Notes: generated from the sequence alone by a model not told the origin. DNA of 64,000 nucleotides from HK-STAS-PATE-42 sp964461505 (GCA_964461505.1 CAYWUW010000002.1:67321-131320); one strand, 5' to 3'. Positions 34,615-42,697 are shown, numbered from the stretch's first letter. Translations and numbers: made by a program.

Positions 34615-34649
34615 CTTATACGTTAGCGCTCTAGATAGTCAAGTGCTAA
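34615..34649 (-). promoter_or_regulatory. dnaK promoter with CIRCE box 1
   Basis: TTAGCGCTC-N9-AAGTGCTAA at 34623-34649 matches the HrcA operator at 16 of 18 arm positions. On the minus strand TTGACT (34637-34642) and TATAAG (34615-34620), 16 bp apart, form the promoter, so the operator overlaps both boxes. Confidence 0.82.
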
Positions 34650-34671
34650 CTACACATTTAAGTTTAGCAAA

Positions 34672-34698
34672 CTAGCACTCACAGTGCAAGAGTGCCAA
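34672..34698. promoter_or_regulatory. CIRCE box 2 between dnaK and the metalloprotease gene
   Basis: CTAGCACTC-N9-GAGTGCCAA matches CIRCE at 16 of 18 arm positions. It is about 140 bp from the dnaK start and 43 bp from the divergent start at 34741, so it may serve the metalloprotease gene, dnaK or both. Confidence 0.75.
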
Positions 34699-34740
34699 TA
34701 TTCACTGCTTATAGCTGATAATTATGCTAAACTTACGTTT

Positions 34741-35361
34741 ATGAGTAGAATTCCCAAAGTTAGAATCGAGTATTCTTGGTTGCTTGAAGAAGCGGCTTCT
34801 GGGCATATCAGAAAAGGTCTAAACATAGAGGTGCCGATTGCTCCACCAGAGGTTACCAAGAAAAGAGTTAAGGATTATAAAAAAGCATGGGATCCATATG
34901 AAAAAAAGATTCTGCGTGCAATACAAAAAGTAACTGGACTTAAGTTTAAGCAAAACTATATTGATGTCTATATTGCACCTTTCTTTGCTGCCTTTAGCGA
35001 CCCTTTGGTTATTGGAACACGAAATGAACCAGATGCTTTTGTTGATGTGCTAACTCATGAGCTTATTCACAGAATCTGTGAAGATAACACCAAATATCCG
35101 TTCATGAAGGAGCCTGATTGGGCAAAAGTTTTTGGGAAAGATTACTCGGAGAATACTTTGGCGCATATTCAGGTTCATGCAATTCATAAAGCCATATACT
35201 TGGATTACTTAAAAGAGCCAGAGAGACTTGAACGAGATATCCATAGCTCCAGAACATACAGAAACGCAGAATCTTACAAGGAAGCTTGGGATTACGTCGA
35301 AAAAAATGGCTATAAGGAAGTTATCAAACAATTTAAAAGAGCTTATCGAGAGATGCGCTAA
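34741..35361 (+). CDS. Putative zinc metalloprotease (HExxH), divergent from dnaK
   Basis: The 206-residue soluble protein carries HELIH in VDVLTHELIHRICED (about residue 104), the zinc-binding HExxH of zincins. A possible third ligand lies in the following helical half. No signal peptide is seen, so it would act in the cytoplasm. I know no named family for it. ATG 34741 is chosen over upstream in-frame starts because TAAACT ends 7 nt before it. CIRCE box 2 lies just upstream, so heat-shock co-regulation with dnaK is inferred. The stop TAA begins a TAAGCTTA copy. Confidence 0.65.
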   Translation: MSRIPKVRIEYSWLLEEAASGHIRKGLNIEVPIAPPEVTKKRVKDYKKAWDPYEKKILRAIQKVTGLKFKQNYIDVYIAPFFAAFSDPLVIGTRNEPDAFVDVLTHELIHRICEDNTKYPFMKEPDWAKVFGKDYSENTLAHIQVHAIHKAIYLDYLKEPERLERDIHSSRTYRNAESYKEAWDYVEKNGYKEVIKQFKRAYREMR

Positions 35362-35363
35362 GC

Positions 35364-35807
35364 TTAAGTAGAGGTTGGGTAAACTACGTACATTGGTCTT
35401 GAGGGTAATCTTTTGCGGTAGCCAGATCTGGCTTTAGAAACGTCGCAGTTAGATTTGGAAATATTGATCCACGGATCCATCCAATGCCCTCTGTGGTGGA
35501 CTAAGTAGTGCCCAGTTGGGTGGAGTTTGCTTCTGGCAATTAAGACAATTGCGCCTTCTTTTTGAAGGAGGCTTTTGAAGAACGGATCGTTCTTATCTTT
35601 AATATGTTTGTAATGATATTTTAAGCCAAACTGATTAAGCTTAGCGCAGAAATCTCCGATCATAAAAATTGTTTTAGCACTCTGCTCGGCTCCTATAAAT
35701 TGAATTGTTTCGATATAGGTTAAGCCGGTTACAAAGGCAAAACAAGCGTAGCTGCAACCTGCTGGGTAGAGCTGAGTTATGCTGTTCCTAAGCTTAATCT
35801 GTGACAT
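35364..35807 (-). CDS. Putative papain-like (C39-type) cysteine peptidase
   Basis: The 147-residue protein has a Cys-rich start, LYPAGCSYACFAFVTGL, then LHPTGHYLVHHRGHWMDPWIN. The order Cys, His and Asp/Asn-Pro is that of C39-like bacteriocin-processing and related papain-fold peptidases. There is no transporter domain and no signal peptide. ATG 35807 is chosen: TACAAT (35816-35821) ends 8 nt before it, with TTGAAT 16 bp further up, a leaderless arrangement. It is convergent with the metalloprotease (2-bp gap). The substrate is unknown and the assignment is by motif only. Confidence 0.55.
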   Translation of the reverse strand: MSQIKLRNSITQLYPAGCSYACFAFVTGLTYIETIQFIGAEQSAKTIFMIGDFCAKLNQFGLKYHYKHIKDKNDPFFKSLLQKEGAIVLIARSKLHPTGHYLVHHRGHWMDPWINISKSNCDVSKARSGYRKRLPSRPMYVVYPTST

Positions 35808-35961
35808 TAGCAAAGATTGTAGCTATTATAACTATCTATTCAAGCTTTTGGTGGCGTTATGTAGAAATGGGAGCTTTTAGATGGCTCTTCTTTATATATG
35901 TGCGCGCGATTTTTTGCTGAGAGGCAGAAGTTGAGGTTGTATGTGCGTGAAGAACAACTCT

Positions 35962-36021
35962 AGGGTTAGATTTAGATTTAGACCTAGATCTAGACTTGGA
36001 CTTGGGTTTGGGTTTAGATTA
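35962..36021. repeat. Degenerate hexanucleotide array, ten units
   Basis: Ten consecutive 6-bp units run from 35962: AGGGTT, AGATTT twice, AGACCT, AGATCT, AGACTT, GGACTT, GGGTTT twice, AGATTA. The array ends in TAAGCTTAA at the MFS gene stop. Its look is telomere-like, but nothing suggests a linear end here. Confidence 0.7.
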
Positions 36022-36024
36022 AGC

Positions 36025-37668
36025 TTAATCTTCGAAGGTGCCTTCTTCTGGGATTGGATCGTTGTGATCGTCGGCAACATCTGGCAAACCGAAGAATGCG
36101 ATGACAGCGGCTACGGCGATGACAGCGGCTCCAACCAAAAGAGAGTACTGGTAACCACTAATCCAGGCTTCTTTAGCAGAGCGAATTAAGGCTGCGCCCT
36201 GAGTTCCGCCAATTTTTTGACCGACGGCCATGGCTCCAGCTAGAGATTGCTCGGCGGCTTCTTTAGCGGCGGTTGGCAAACCAGAAAATACGCCAGAGAT
36301 TTTGGTTCCGTATTGTGAGGCTAGCAAGCTACCGAGAACGGCGATTCCGAGAGCTCCACCAAGTTCACGAGTTGTGTCATTCATAGCAGAACCCATTCCG
36401 GCTCTATTTTTAGGAACTGAAGACATTAGCAAATCTGTGGTTGGAGACATGGCGATGCTCATTCCGAAGGCTAGAACAATCATTCCGAACACTAAGCTTA
36501 AGTAAGATGAATCTACTCCAATTGTAGAAAGCATTAATGTTCCCACGGCAACGATGAGCATTCCGGCAGAAACAACTCTTCTTTTACCTAACTTTTCTAC
36601 TAGAACGGAAGAAAGTGGAGCTCCAACCATCATCGTAAATGCAATTGGTAGGGTTCTAACCGCTGAATTCAGTGGAGAATATCCGTAGATTAATTGGAAG
36701 AGGATGCTGATGCTGAAGAACATTCCCATCAAAGCGAAGAAGACGAGAGTTAAGCTTAGTGAGCTGATTCCAAAAGCTGGGCGCTTAAAGAGGCGCACGT
36801 CGAGCATTGGGCTTTTTGTGCGAAGTTCCCAAAAAACAAAGCAGATCATAGAGATTAAGCCTAGAGCTCCGATGCCCAGGGTTGTGCCGGCAAGCCAACC
36901 GTGAGTTGGGGCTTCGATAATTGCGTAAACAATTGAAACTAGACCAACAATTGAAAGTATGGCTCCGATTGGATCGATGCTGCTGTGTTCTGGATCTGAA
37001 GTTCTGGGAACTAGAACTTTAACGGCGATTATGGCAATTAGGATGATTGGAAGGTTAACTAAGAAGACGGAGTGCCAAGAAAAATGTTCGAGTACGAAAC
37101 CTGTAAGAAGTGGGCCGAGGGCGACACCGGCTCCGGTAACTCCGGCCCAGATTCCAACGGCTCTAGCACGTTCTTTGGTTGGGAAGACGTTGGTAATTAT
37201 AGAAAGTGTGGCTGGCATAATCATTGCTCCGGCAAGACCCATAGCCGCACGAGCAGCAATTAGAGCGGTAGAAGTTTCGGCGAGAGTTCCGGAGTAAAGT
37301 GAGGCTGTTCCAAATAAGGCCAAGCCTCCAAGTAGGATTCCTTTGCGCCCGAAGCGATCTCCGAAGGCTCCAGCGGTAAAGAGGAGTCCAGCAAAAACCA
37401 GTGAATAGGCATCAACCATCCATTGTAAATCTGAGTTGGTGGCATTGAGCGCTTTACTAAGCACTGGCAAGGCCACATTAAGCGCAGTGTTTCCAACCAT
37501 AACTACTAGAAGCGAAAGGCACATAACAGCTAGAATCTTCCAACGGTTGTTGTAGTGCTCTTCTGGAATTCCTAAAATTAATTTGGTTTTTTTATGATTT
37601 TTAGAACTCGCCCCGCTCGCTTGTTGATCTTTTTTAAAGCGGCCGGATAGATTAGATAAAATGCTCAT
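36025..37668 (-). CDS. MFS drug exporter, DHA2 (EmrB/QacA) family
   Basis: The 547-residue protein has about 14 membrane helices. Family motifs are LQWMVDAYSLVFAGLLFTAGAFGDRFGRKG (helices 2-3, motif A) and AVGIWAGVTGAGVALGPLLTGFV (motif C, antiporter type). DHA2 proteins export drugs, dyes or lipids using the proton gradient. A divergent HxlR regulator lies 128 bp upstream, the usual arrangement for a substrate-sensing repressor and its pump. The stop TAA is in TAAGCTTA. Confidence 0.92.
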   Translation of the reverse strand: MSILSNLSGRFKKDQQASGASSKNHKKTKLILGIPEEHYNNRWKILAVMCLSLLVVMVGNTALNVALPVLSKALNATNSDLQWMVDAYSLVFAGLLFTAGAFGDRFGRKGILLGGLALFGTASLYSGTLAETSTALIAARAAMGLAGAMIMPATLSIITNVFPTKERARAVGIWAGVTGAGVALGPLLTGFVLEHFSWHSVFLVNLPIILIAIIAVKVLVPRTSDPEHSSIDPIGAILSIVGLVSIVYAIIEAPTHGWLAGTTLGIGALGLISMICFVFWELRTKSPMLDVRLFKRPAFGISSLSLTLVFFALMGMFFSISILFQLIYGYSPLNSAVRTLPIAFTMMVGAPLSSVLVEKLGKRRVVSAGMLIVAVGTLMLSTIGVDSSYLSLVFGMIVLAFGMSIAMSPTTDLLMSSVPKNRAGMGSAMNDTTRELGGALGIAVLGSLLASQYGTKISGVFSGLPTAAKEAAEQSLAGAMAVGQKIGGTQGAALIRSAKEAWISGYQYSLLVGAAVIAVAAVIAFFGLPDVADDHNDPIPEEGTFED

Positions 37669-37796
37669 TATTTTTTGTTTACCCTAAACTTAATTTTATA
37701 TTGATGATTTTTAATTTAAAATAGAACTAATAATGTATAATAATCTATGTTACTATACTTTGTAAAGCATGGTTTTGGTTTGGAGTTAAGCTTAAG

Positions 37797-38174
37797 ATGG
37801 TTAAGAAGATTAAAGACAGATATGCAAGGGCAGGCGGCTCTAAAGAAAATGACGAGAGCAGCTTGATTTTTCAAGAGGTAAAACGGGCTTTAGAGATTTT
37901 TGGTGATCGTTGGTCGGTGCTGATTTTGATGACTCTTTTGGCAAGTTCTGGTGAGCCGCTACGCTTTGGTGATATGCAATCAAGAGTTGATGGGATTAAC
38001 CCGAGAACTTTGACTAAGCGGCTTAAGATGCTGGAAGGTTTTGGGTTGATCAGCAAAAAAGAGTTTGATGAATTTCCGCCACGCACAGAATATGAAGTTA
38101 CGGAAAAAACGCTAGCTCTAAAAAAAGTTATTGAAGAACTTAAAAAGTGGGCAAAGAAGAACTGCGAAGATTAA
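37797..38174 (+). CDS. HxlR-family transcriptional regulator
   Basis: The 125-residue winged-helix protein has the HxlR core: ALEIFGDRWSVLILMTLL (residues about 36-53), FGDMQSRVDGINPRTLTKRLKMLEGFGLI (recognition helix) and the wing YEVTEKTLAL. Typical members have a sensing Cys near the N-terminus; here the only visible Cys is close to the C-terminus, so the redox mode of HypR is not evident. It is divergent from the DHA2 exporter and likely controls it. TAAGCTTAAG lies directly before the ATG, with GGAG just upstream of it. Confidence 0.88.
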   Translation: MVKKIKDRYARAGGSKENDESSLIFQEVKRALEIFGDRWSVLILMTLLASSGEPLRFGDMQSRVDGINPRTLTKRLKMLEGFGLISKKEFDEFPPRTEYEVTEKTLALKKVIEELKKWAKKNCED

Positions 38175-38440
38175 GAACTTAACCCGCACTGGAGTATAGA
38201 TTTTGGAGCTGCGAACTTTTTTTAGGTGTAGATTTTACGGAGATTATTGGCTAGAGAGTTAACAAAGCTAGTGATTAAGCTTAGGTGGCGTTGGGGGTGT
38301 TTTTGGTTCTTTTTTATAGAAAATTCACTGCGCTGATAAGCATTAAGCTTATACTACGGCATAAAATAGGACACATAGAAAAAGAGATTGAAGGCGTAGG
38401 GTTCAAGCCATTACTGTTGTTAAGGTGGTAGAGCGTAGTG

Positions 38441-40285
38441 CTAGAAACTAGATCTGTTTCTAACTAGCAGTATTGTAGAGACTAAAAGTAATGATGCGGC
38501 CAATAATGCATAGGCAGTGGTATTAGAACCGGTACTTGCTAGGTTAGTATTGGTGTTAGTGCTTTGGTTAGAGTTTGTGGGTGGGTTTGTGGGTGGGTTG
38601 GTAACAGAAGCTAGTACTATAGGGCTGAATTCAGATGTAGAACCGAAGCCTGAGTTAGTAGTGTTGTCTATGGCTGTGGTTGTTGCGGAGATGGATTTGT
38701 TTGAGAGGTTGAGTCCTGATGGGAGGGTTAGGTTGGCTAGTTGGTTAGTACCGTTAGATACTGTAGTGTAACCTAAGAAGGTTTGACCTTCTCCGTAGCC
38801 AGAAGGATCTGCTTGATCGTTAGCAAAGAATTCTATACGGTATTGGTTTGTAGGGCTATCTGCAGCATCAAGGTTAAAGTTAATGGTAGCGTTAGTGCCA
38901 TCTTGGGTTACAGAGTTTAGGATAGGGAAGTTGATGTAGTTGTTGGGGCCGGTGTCGGAGTCGGTGGGGTCGTTAGGGGTGGGGCCGGAGGAGGTAAGAG
39001 TTGCTGTCATCATGTCGGCGCTTACTAAGTCTATACCTAGCCCAGACTCAGAAAGTACGTAACTGCTATTGGTGTCGTTATTGAATATCTTGTTTCCGAG
39101 GATAGATATTGAGTTTGGATCGCCAACATGCGTCGGGCCAAAGTATATCGAGACTAATGATATACCCGTTCCTTTGTTATGAGCAATGAGGTTACCTTCT
39201 CCGGCGTTCGTCCCTCCAACAAGCGTGTTGATGAATGGTCCATTGATAGGAGGAAAACCTATCCCGCCCAACTGATGGCTAGATGGTATCGGGTCACCCT
39301 TCCAGTCGGGGCCAATGATATTTCCTTGTATTACTAAATCTTCTGTATTATCTGGGAAAAGACCAAAGGCTCCGTTGCCAGAGATGACGTTGACCGCACC
39401 AGGCTCTGAACCTCCTACAATAATACCGTCAGTATTGTCCAGCGAGAGACCACCGGGCCCATTAACATAGCTATTGGGGATAGGCGTTAATCCGTCGGCA
39501 CCGAGGCCAACATAATTACCTTTCACAACCCAATCCGATGAACCGGTATTGCTGTTTATACCAGCTTCGCCGTTTCCAGAGACTATGTTGCGTTGACCAG
39601 GGTTCACACCACCTACTGTATCGTGCTGCATGGTGGTTCCCGCTCTTCCTATGCCATTGCCGGTATTACCCTTGTCTAAAAGCCCTGTCGGGTCTGTTCC
39701 GATGTAGCTACCCTCGATGGATGAATTGCTGGCAGAAAAGCTGACGCCTGTTCCTGAAAAACTGTTAACGACTAGACCGAGTAACCTAGAATTGTCACTG
39801 ACTAGATTCAGCCCGCTCGCTCCACTCCCCGCTCCACTTCCGTCCAACTCAATAAGGAGCGTTCCGTTGAGTGGTTGCGGGGCTGGGGCAGTGTTTGCTT
39901 GGGCTCCGGGTTGAGAGTAGCCATTGATGGTGACTTGTTCTGTAATATTAGGTAAGGCGGATTGTGGAGCTATGGTGTAGCCGTTTTGAGAGTTATTGGT
40001 GAAGTCTGGAGTGCCGGTGATGTTGAAGAGGATGGTGGAGTTATCTGGGTTAGCGTTAGCTTCTTGGATGGCAGCACGAAGGGTGCAGTGTCCGGCTCCA
40101 TCATCACAGATAGTATCACCAATGTTAGCGTCTGGAGTGTCTAGAGTAGAATCTACGGTTATACCGTTAGAGAAGTTATTGTCTAGAGCGGAGATGGAAT
40201 CTTTGTGAAGGAGAGAAAAGCCAGTTGTGGTGGCTATAAGGAGGAGGGAAGAGACAGCGAGTATCTTGAGCTTAGGGTGCTTCAT
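38441..40285 (-). CDS. CSLREA/beta-helix cell-surface protein B with LAxTG anchor
   Basis: The 614-residue paralogue of protein A has a signal peptide (about 1-35), the CTLRAAIQEAN segment, beta-helix repeats (about 150-400) and a Pro/Thr/Asn stalk. LASTG with a terminal helix ends it. The 3' 409 bp (38512-38920) is identical by eye to 5092-5500, and 39861-39976 is identical to 6816-6931. The middle differs in length and sequence. The sequence after LASTG also differs from A. The body has no TAAGCTTA copy. The pattern suggests gene conversion or cassette exchange between adhesin-like proteins, with sortase anchoring by the enzyme at 30649. Confidence 0.85.
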   Translation of the reverse strand: MKHPKLKILAVSSLLLIATTTGFSLLHKDSISALDNNFSNGITVDSTLDTPDANIGDTICDDGAGHCTLRAAIQEANANPDNSTILFNITGTPDFTNNSQNGYTIAPQSALPNITEQVTINGYSQPGAQANTAPAPQPLNGTLLIELDGSGAGSGASGLNLVSDNSRLLGLVVNSFSGTGVSFSASNSSIEGSYIGTDPTGLLDKGNTGNGIGRAGTTMQHDTVGGVNPGQRNIVSGNGEAGINSNTGSSDWVVKGNYVGLGADGLTPIPNSYVNGPGGLSLDNTDGIIVGGSEPGAVNVISGNGAFGLFPDNTEDLVIQGNIIGPDWKGDPIPSSHQLGGIGFPPINGPFINTLVGGTNAGEGNLIAHNKGTGISLVSIYFGPTHVGDPNSISILGNKIFNNDTNSSYVLSESGLGIDLVSADMMTATLTSSGPTPNDPTDSDTGPNNYINFPILNSVTQDGTNATINFNLDAADSPTNQYRIEFFANDQADPSGYGEGQTFLGYTTVSNGTNQLANLTLPSGLNLSNKSISATTTAIDNTTNSGFGSTSEFSPIVLASVTNPPTNPPTNSNQSTNTNTNLASTGSNTTAYALLAASLLLVSTILLVRNRSSF

Positions 40286-40327
40286 AGTATTATGCTTATG
40301 ATTGTAGCAGATGATAACAGAGATAAT

Positions 40328-40353
40328 AAATACCCCAGTCGACTAGGGTATTT
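40328..40353. terminator. Hairpin terminator before the tRNA remnant
   Basis: AAATACCC and GGGTATTT form an 8-bp stem around a loop containing AGTCGACT. T-rich sequence follows on both strands, so it could end transcripts from either side. It has the same position relative to the tRNA-like remnant as the hairpin at 40464 has to the intact tRNA. Confidence 0.6.
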
Positions 40354-40440
40354 ATTTTGGTTGCAGAGGCAGGACAGCGCTTCCCTCGCTTACGCTCGTC
40401 GCTCCTTCGTTCGCTAAGCTCACATCCGCCGAACCTTTGG
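40354..40440 (-). pseudogene. tRNA 3'-end remnant joined to a GC-rich repeat
   Basis: TTGGTTGCAGAGGCAGGAC at 40357-40375 repeats the 3' end of the initiator tRNA (40502-40520) with one mismatch, including the CCA complement TGG. The remainder of the tRNA is replaced by a CGCTTACGCTCGTCGCTCC repeat-like block. Nothing else is seen in 40286-40502. Confidence 0.5.
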
Positions 40441-40463
40441 ATTTGAATCTAGACTCCATAATA

Positions 40464-40503
40464 AAAATAGATCAGCCACCCAGAAGGGTGACTAATCTAT
40501 TTT
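40464..40503 (-). terminator. Terminator of the initiator tRNA gene
   Basis: On the minus strand AAATAGATTAGTCACCC, a TTCT loop and GGGTGGCTGATCTATTT form a long stem followed by TTATTATGG. It begins directly at the encoded CCA end of the tRNA. Confidence 0.75.
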
Positions 40504-40577
40504 GGTTGCGGAGGCAGGACTCGAACCTGCGACCTCGTGGTTATGAGCCACGCGAGCTGCCACTGCTCTACTCCGCG
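40503..40577 (-). tRNA. Initiator tRNA-fMet (CAU)
   Basis: The 75-nt cloverleaf has anticodon loop CTCATAA and an encoded CCA end. C1 faces A72 as a mismatch (5' CGCGGAG against CTCCGCA), the hallmark of bacterial initiators, and the D stem has A11-U24. The sequence closely resembles E. coli tRNA-fMet. The anticodon stem is CGTGG/CCACG, so position 29:41 is U:A and only two of the three usual G:C pairs are kept. Confidence 0.95.
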
Positions 40578-40619
40578 CTAAAAGTATCTTTTAAGTTTAG
40601 CAGAAAAAAGGAGTTTTTT

Positions 40620-41465
40620 CTAGTGGCGCTTATATTCAGAGCTTGGCTCAACTTTTTTGGTGTCTAATTTAGAATGTAGCACGGTGGAAAAAGTGCCTAC
40701 AGAAAGAGTTCCAATAATTAGAAGCAAGACGCTAATGTTAACATCTTTAGAAGAGCTTTTTTTGTGAATTTCAGGGATAATATCTGAAACAGCAATATAG
40801 ATAAACATTCCGGCAACTAGGCCTAGAATTGGGCCCGTATTAAGCTTAAAGTTAGAACCAAGCTGAAAAATTAGAAGGGCAGAAATAATGGCCGCGCAGG
40901 CAGAAATTAAGTTTACAATTAGAACTTTGCGCCGCGGCAGACCTTTGCTAAGCAAGAGGCTGAAATCTCCTATTTCTTGCGGAATTTCGTGAGCGGCAAC
41001 AGCTAGCGAGGCAACGATTCCGGCTTGGGGTGAAACAAGAAAAGCTGCACCAATTGCTAAGCCATCAATAAAATTATGTAGGGTGTCTCCGATAATGATC
41101 ATTGAGATTTTTGGGTCATGTTTGTGAGCATTATTTAAGCTTAGCTTTTTGGAGTTTGTGTTGGGGCTTGTTTTGAGACTTGTATTGGAGTTTGCGTGAG
41201 GATGATGGTGGTGAAACCAGCTTAAGAATCTTTCTAGCAGAAAAAAAGTGATGATTCCGGCGAGTGCAAAGTTTAGACCTGCGGAGCCGGCCTCTTTGAG
41301 CAAATCTAGAAATGCTGCCGCAAGAAGAGTTCCGGCTGCAAAAGGTGCGCCATAATGCGCCAGGCTTTTGGCAAGCTTTTTATTTTGGAGTAGAATTAAA
41401 CCTCCAACTAAAGAAAAAACACTGCCGACTGCAGAAAAAAATAGAACTTGTGAAAATGTTGACAT
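40620..41465 (-). CDS. ZIP-family metal transporter
   Basis: The 281-residue membrane protein has about eight helices. The ZIP metal-site helices are GDTLHNFIDGLAIGAAF (about 128-144) and AVAAHEIPQEIGDFSLLL (about 160-177). A His-rich cytoplasmic loop (WFHHHHPHANSN) lies between helices 3 and 4. ZIP proteins carry Zn, Fe or Mn into the cytoplasm. ATG 41465 is preferred over the preceding TTG. The variant palindrome lies upstream. Confidence 0.9.
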   Translation of the reverse strand: MSTFSQVLFFSAVGSVFSLVGGLILLQNKKLAKSLAHYGAPFAAGTLLAAAFLDLLKEAGSAGLNFALAGIITFFLLERFLSWFHHHHPHANSNTSLKTSPNTNSKKLSLNNAHKHDPKISMIIIGDTLHNFIDGLAIGAAFLVSPQAGIVASLAVAAHEIPQEIGDFSLLLSKGLPRRKVLIVNLISACAAIISALLIFQLGSNFKLNTGPILGLVAGMFIYIAVSDIIPEIHKKSSSKDVNISVLLLIIGTLSVGTFSTVLHSKLDTKKVEPSSEYKRH

Positions 41466-41532
41466 CAAAATGCTAAACTTAAATTTGATCTTTAATTTAA
41501 ACCTTAATCTAAACTATGGAGGTTAACGAGGA

Positions 41533-42198
41533 ATGATTAAACTTAATTATATCTTATATTCTGCTTTGAATTGGCAGCTATTTGCAGGGAGCTTTACTGA
41601 AAAGTTTGTGGAATGGGCAACGCACGTTATGAGTAGAGTTGGTGAGCCGGGGGTAGCTTTAATTATTGCTTTAGAAAACTTGTTTCCACCAATTCCAAGC
41701 GAGGCGGTTTTGCCTTTGGCCGGATTTAGCGCCAACAAAGGAGATCTTAACTTAAGTTTAGTGATTTTGTGGGCGACGGTGGGCTCTGTTGTTGGGGCAG
41801 TTATTTTGTATTATGTTGGGGCTATTTTGGGCAGAGAACGAATTAGAGCTTGGGCCGAAAAGATTCCTTTGATGAAGGTAAGCGACATTGATAAAACTGA
41901 AAAGTGGTTTTTAGAAAACGAGGCAAAAACGGTTTTTTGGGGCAGGATGTTGCCGATTTTTAGAAGCTTAATTTCGATTCCGGCCGGAATTGAGAAGATG
42001 CCAATGAAAAAGTTTATTCCTTACACTGTTTTGGGGAGTTTGGTTTGGAACTCGGCTTTAGTTGGTGCGGGATTCTTTTTGGGTGAACGCTGGGATAAGG
42101 TAGAAAAGTACATGGGCTTTTTGCAGAATTTAGTTATTGTTGCTGTAGTTGGAGCAACTTTGTGGTTTATTTATTCAAGGCTCAAGAAGGATAGATAA
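41533..42198 (+). CDS. DedA/VTT-family membrane protein
   Basis: The 221-residue protein carries the DedA signature: ENLFPPIPSEAVLPLAGF (about 48-65), then GSVVGAVILYYVGAILGR, and FWGRMLPIFRSLISIPAGIEKMPMKKF (about 136-162) with the conserved Arg. DedA proteins flip polyprenyl phosphate or phosphatidylethanolamine and support membrane homeostasis. Five or so helices are seen. GAGGA before the ATG is a good ribosome-binding site. It diverges from the ZIP gene. Confidence 0.92.
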   Translation: MIKLNYILYSALNWQLFAGSFTEKFVEWATHVMSRVGEPGVALIIALENLFPPIPSEAVLPLAGFSANKGDLNLSLVILWATVGSVVGAVILYYVGAILGRERIRAWAEKIPLMKVSDIDKTEKWFLENEAKTVFWGRMLPIFRSLISIPAGIEKMPMKKFIPYTVLGSLVWNSALVGAGFFLGERWDKVEKYMGFLQNLVIVAVVGATLWFIYSRLKKDR

Positions 42199-42226
42199 AA
42201 CTAAACTTAAGCTTAAGAGTTGTGTC

Positions 42227-42246
42227 ATTCCCACGCAGGTGGGAAT
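42227..42246 (+). terminator. Hairpin repeat acting as terminator between dedA and ftsB-like genes
   Basis: ATTCCCAC-GCAG-GTGGGAAT forms an 8-bp stem, preceded by GTC as in the GTCATTCCC repeats at 18660 and 32585. It lies between two convergent genes and probably ends both transcripts. Confidence 0.6.
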
Positions 42247-42259
42247 CTTAGATTTAAGC

Positions 42260-42697
42260 TTAATCGTTGATTAGTTGGCGGAGTTCTTGCAAGCGTGAAA
42301 AAACGTTATCCGAACCGGAGGCTGGTTCTGGTAAATCTTTAACAATTAAGACGTTTTCACCAGGTGAAACAAGGTTAAAGTTAGTTTTAAGAGCTTTTTT
42401 TTGATATTCCTCGGATGAATAATAGCTTTTTTGGAGCTCAAGATTCTTGTTGGCTTCTTCAAGCAGCGTGGCTTTATTGGCCAGAGTATCAAGCTTAACT
42501 TGTAATTTGCGATTGTGGCGGATGGCAACTCCGGTGTTCCAAACAAAATAGATGCTAACAAAAATAACTGCAAAGTTAATCCAATTGTTGCGAGCGGTAG
42601 CCTTTTTAAACTTAACCTTAAGTTCTTCGGGGGTTGGTTTTTTAAGCTCGTTAATGCGAGGTAGAGAATCGAGCGGGATCTTTTTAGTAAGTTTCAT
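42260..42697 (-). CDS. FtsB/DivIC-like septum formation protein
   Basis: The 145-residue bitopic protein has a basic cytoplasmic N-terminus of about 40 residues and one membrane helix (NFAVIFVSIYFVWNTGVAI). A coiled coil (KLQVKLDTLANKATLLEEANKNLEL) follows, then YYSSEEYQKKALKTNFNLVSPGENVLIV, the family signature. Homologues bridge FtsL and FtsQ at the division site. The stop TAA is in TAAGCTTA. Confidence 0.85.
   Translation of the reverse strand: MKLTKKIPLDSLPRINELKKPTPEELKVKFKKATARNNWINFAVIFVSIYFVWNTGVAIRHNRKLQVKLDTLANKATLLEEANKNLELQKSYYSSEEYQKKALKTNFNLVSPGENVLIVKDLPEPASGSDNVFSRLQELRQLIND

Noticed and set aside
35962..36021. True telomere or linear replicon end
   Set aside because: The array is only 60 bp, degenerate, and embedded between ordinary genes.
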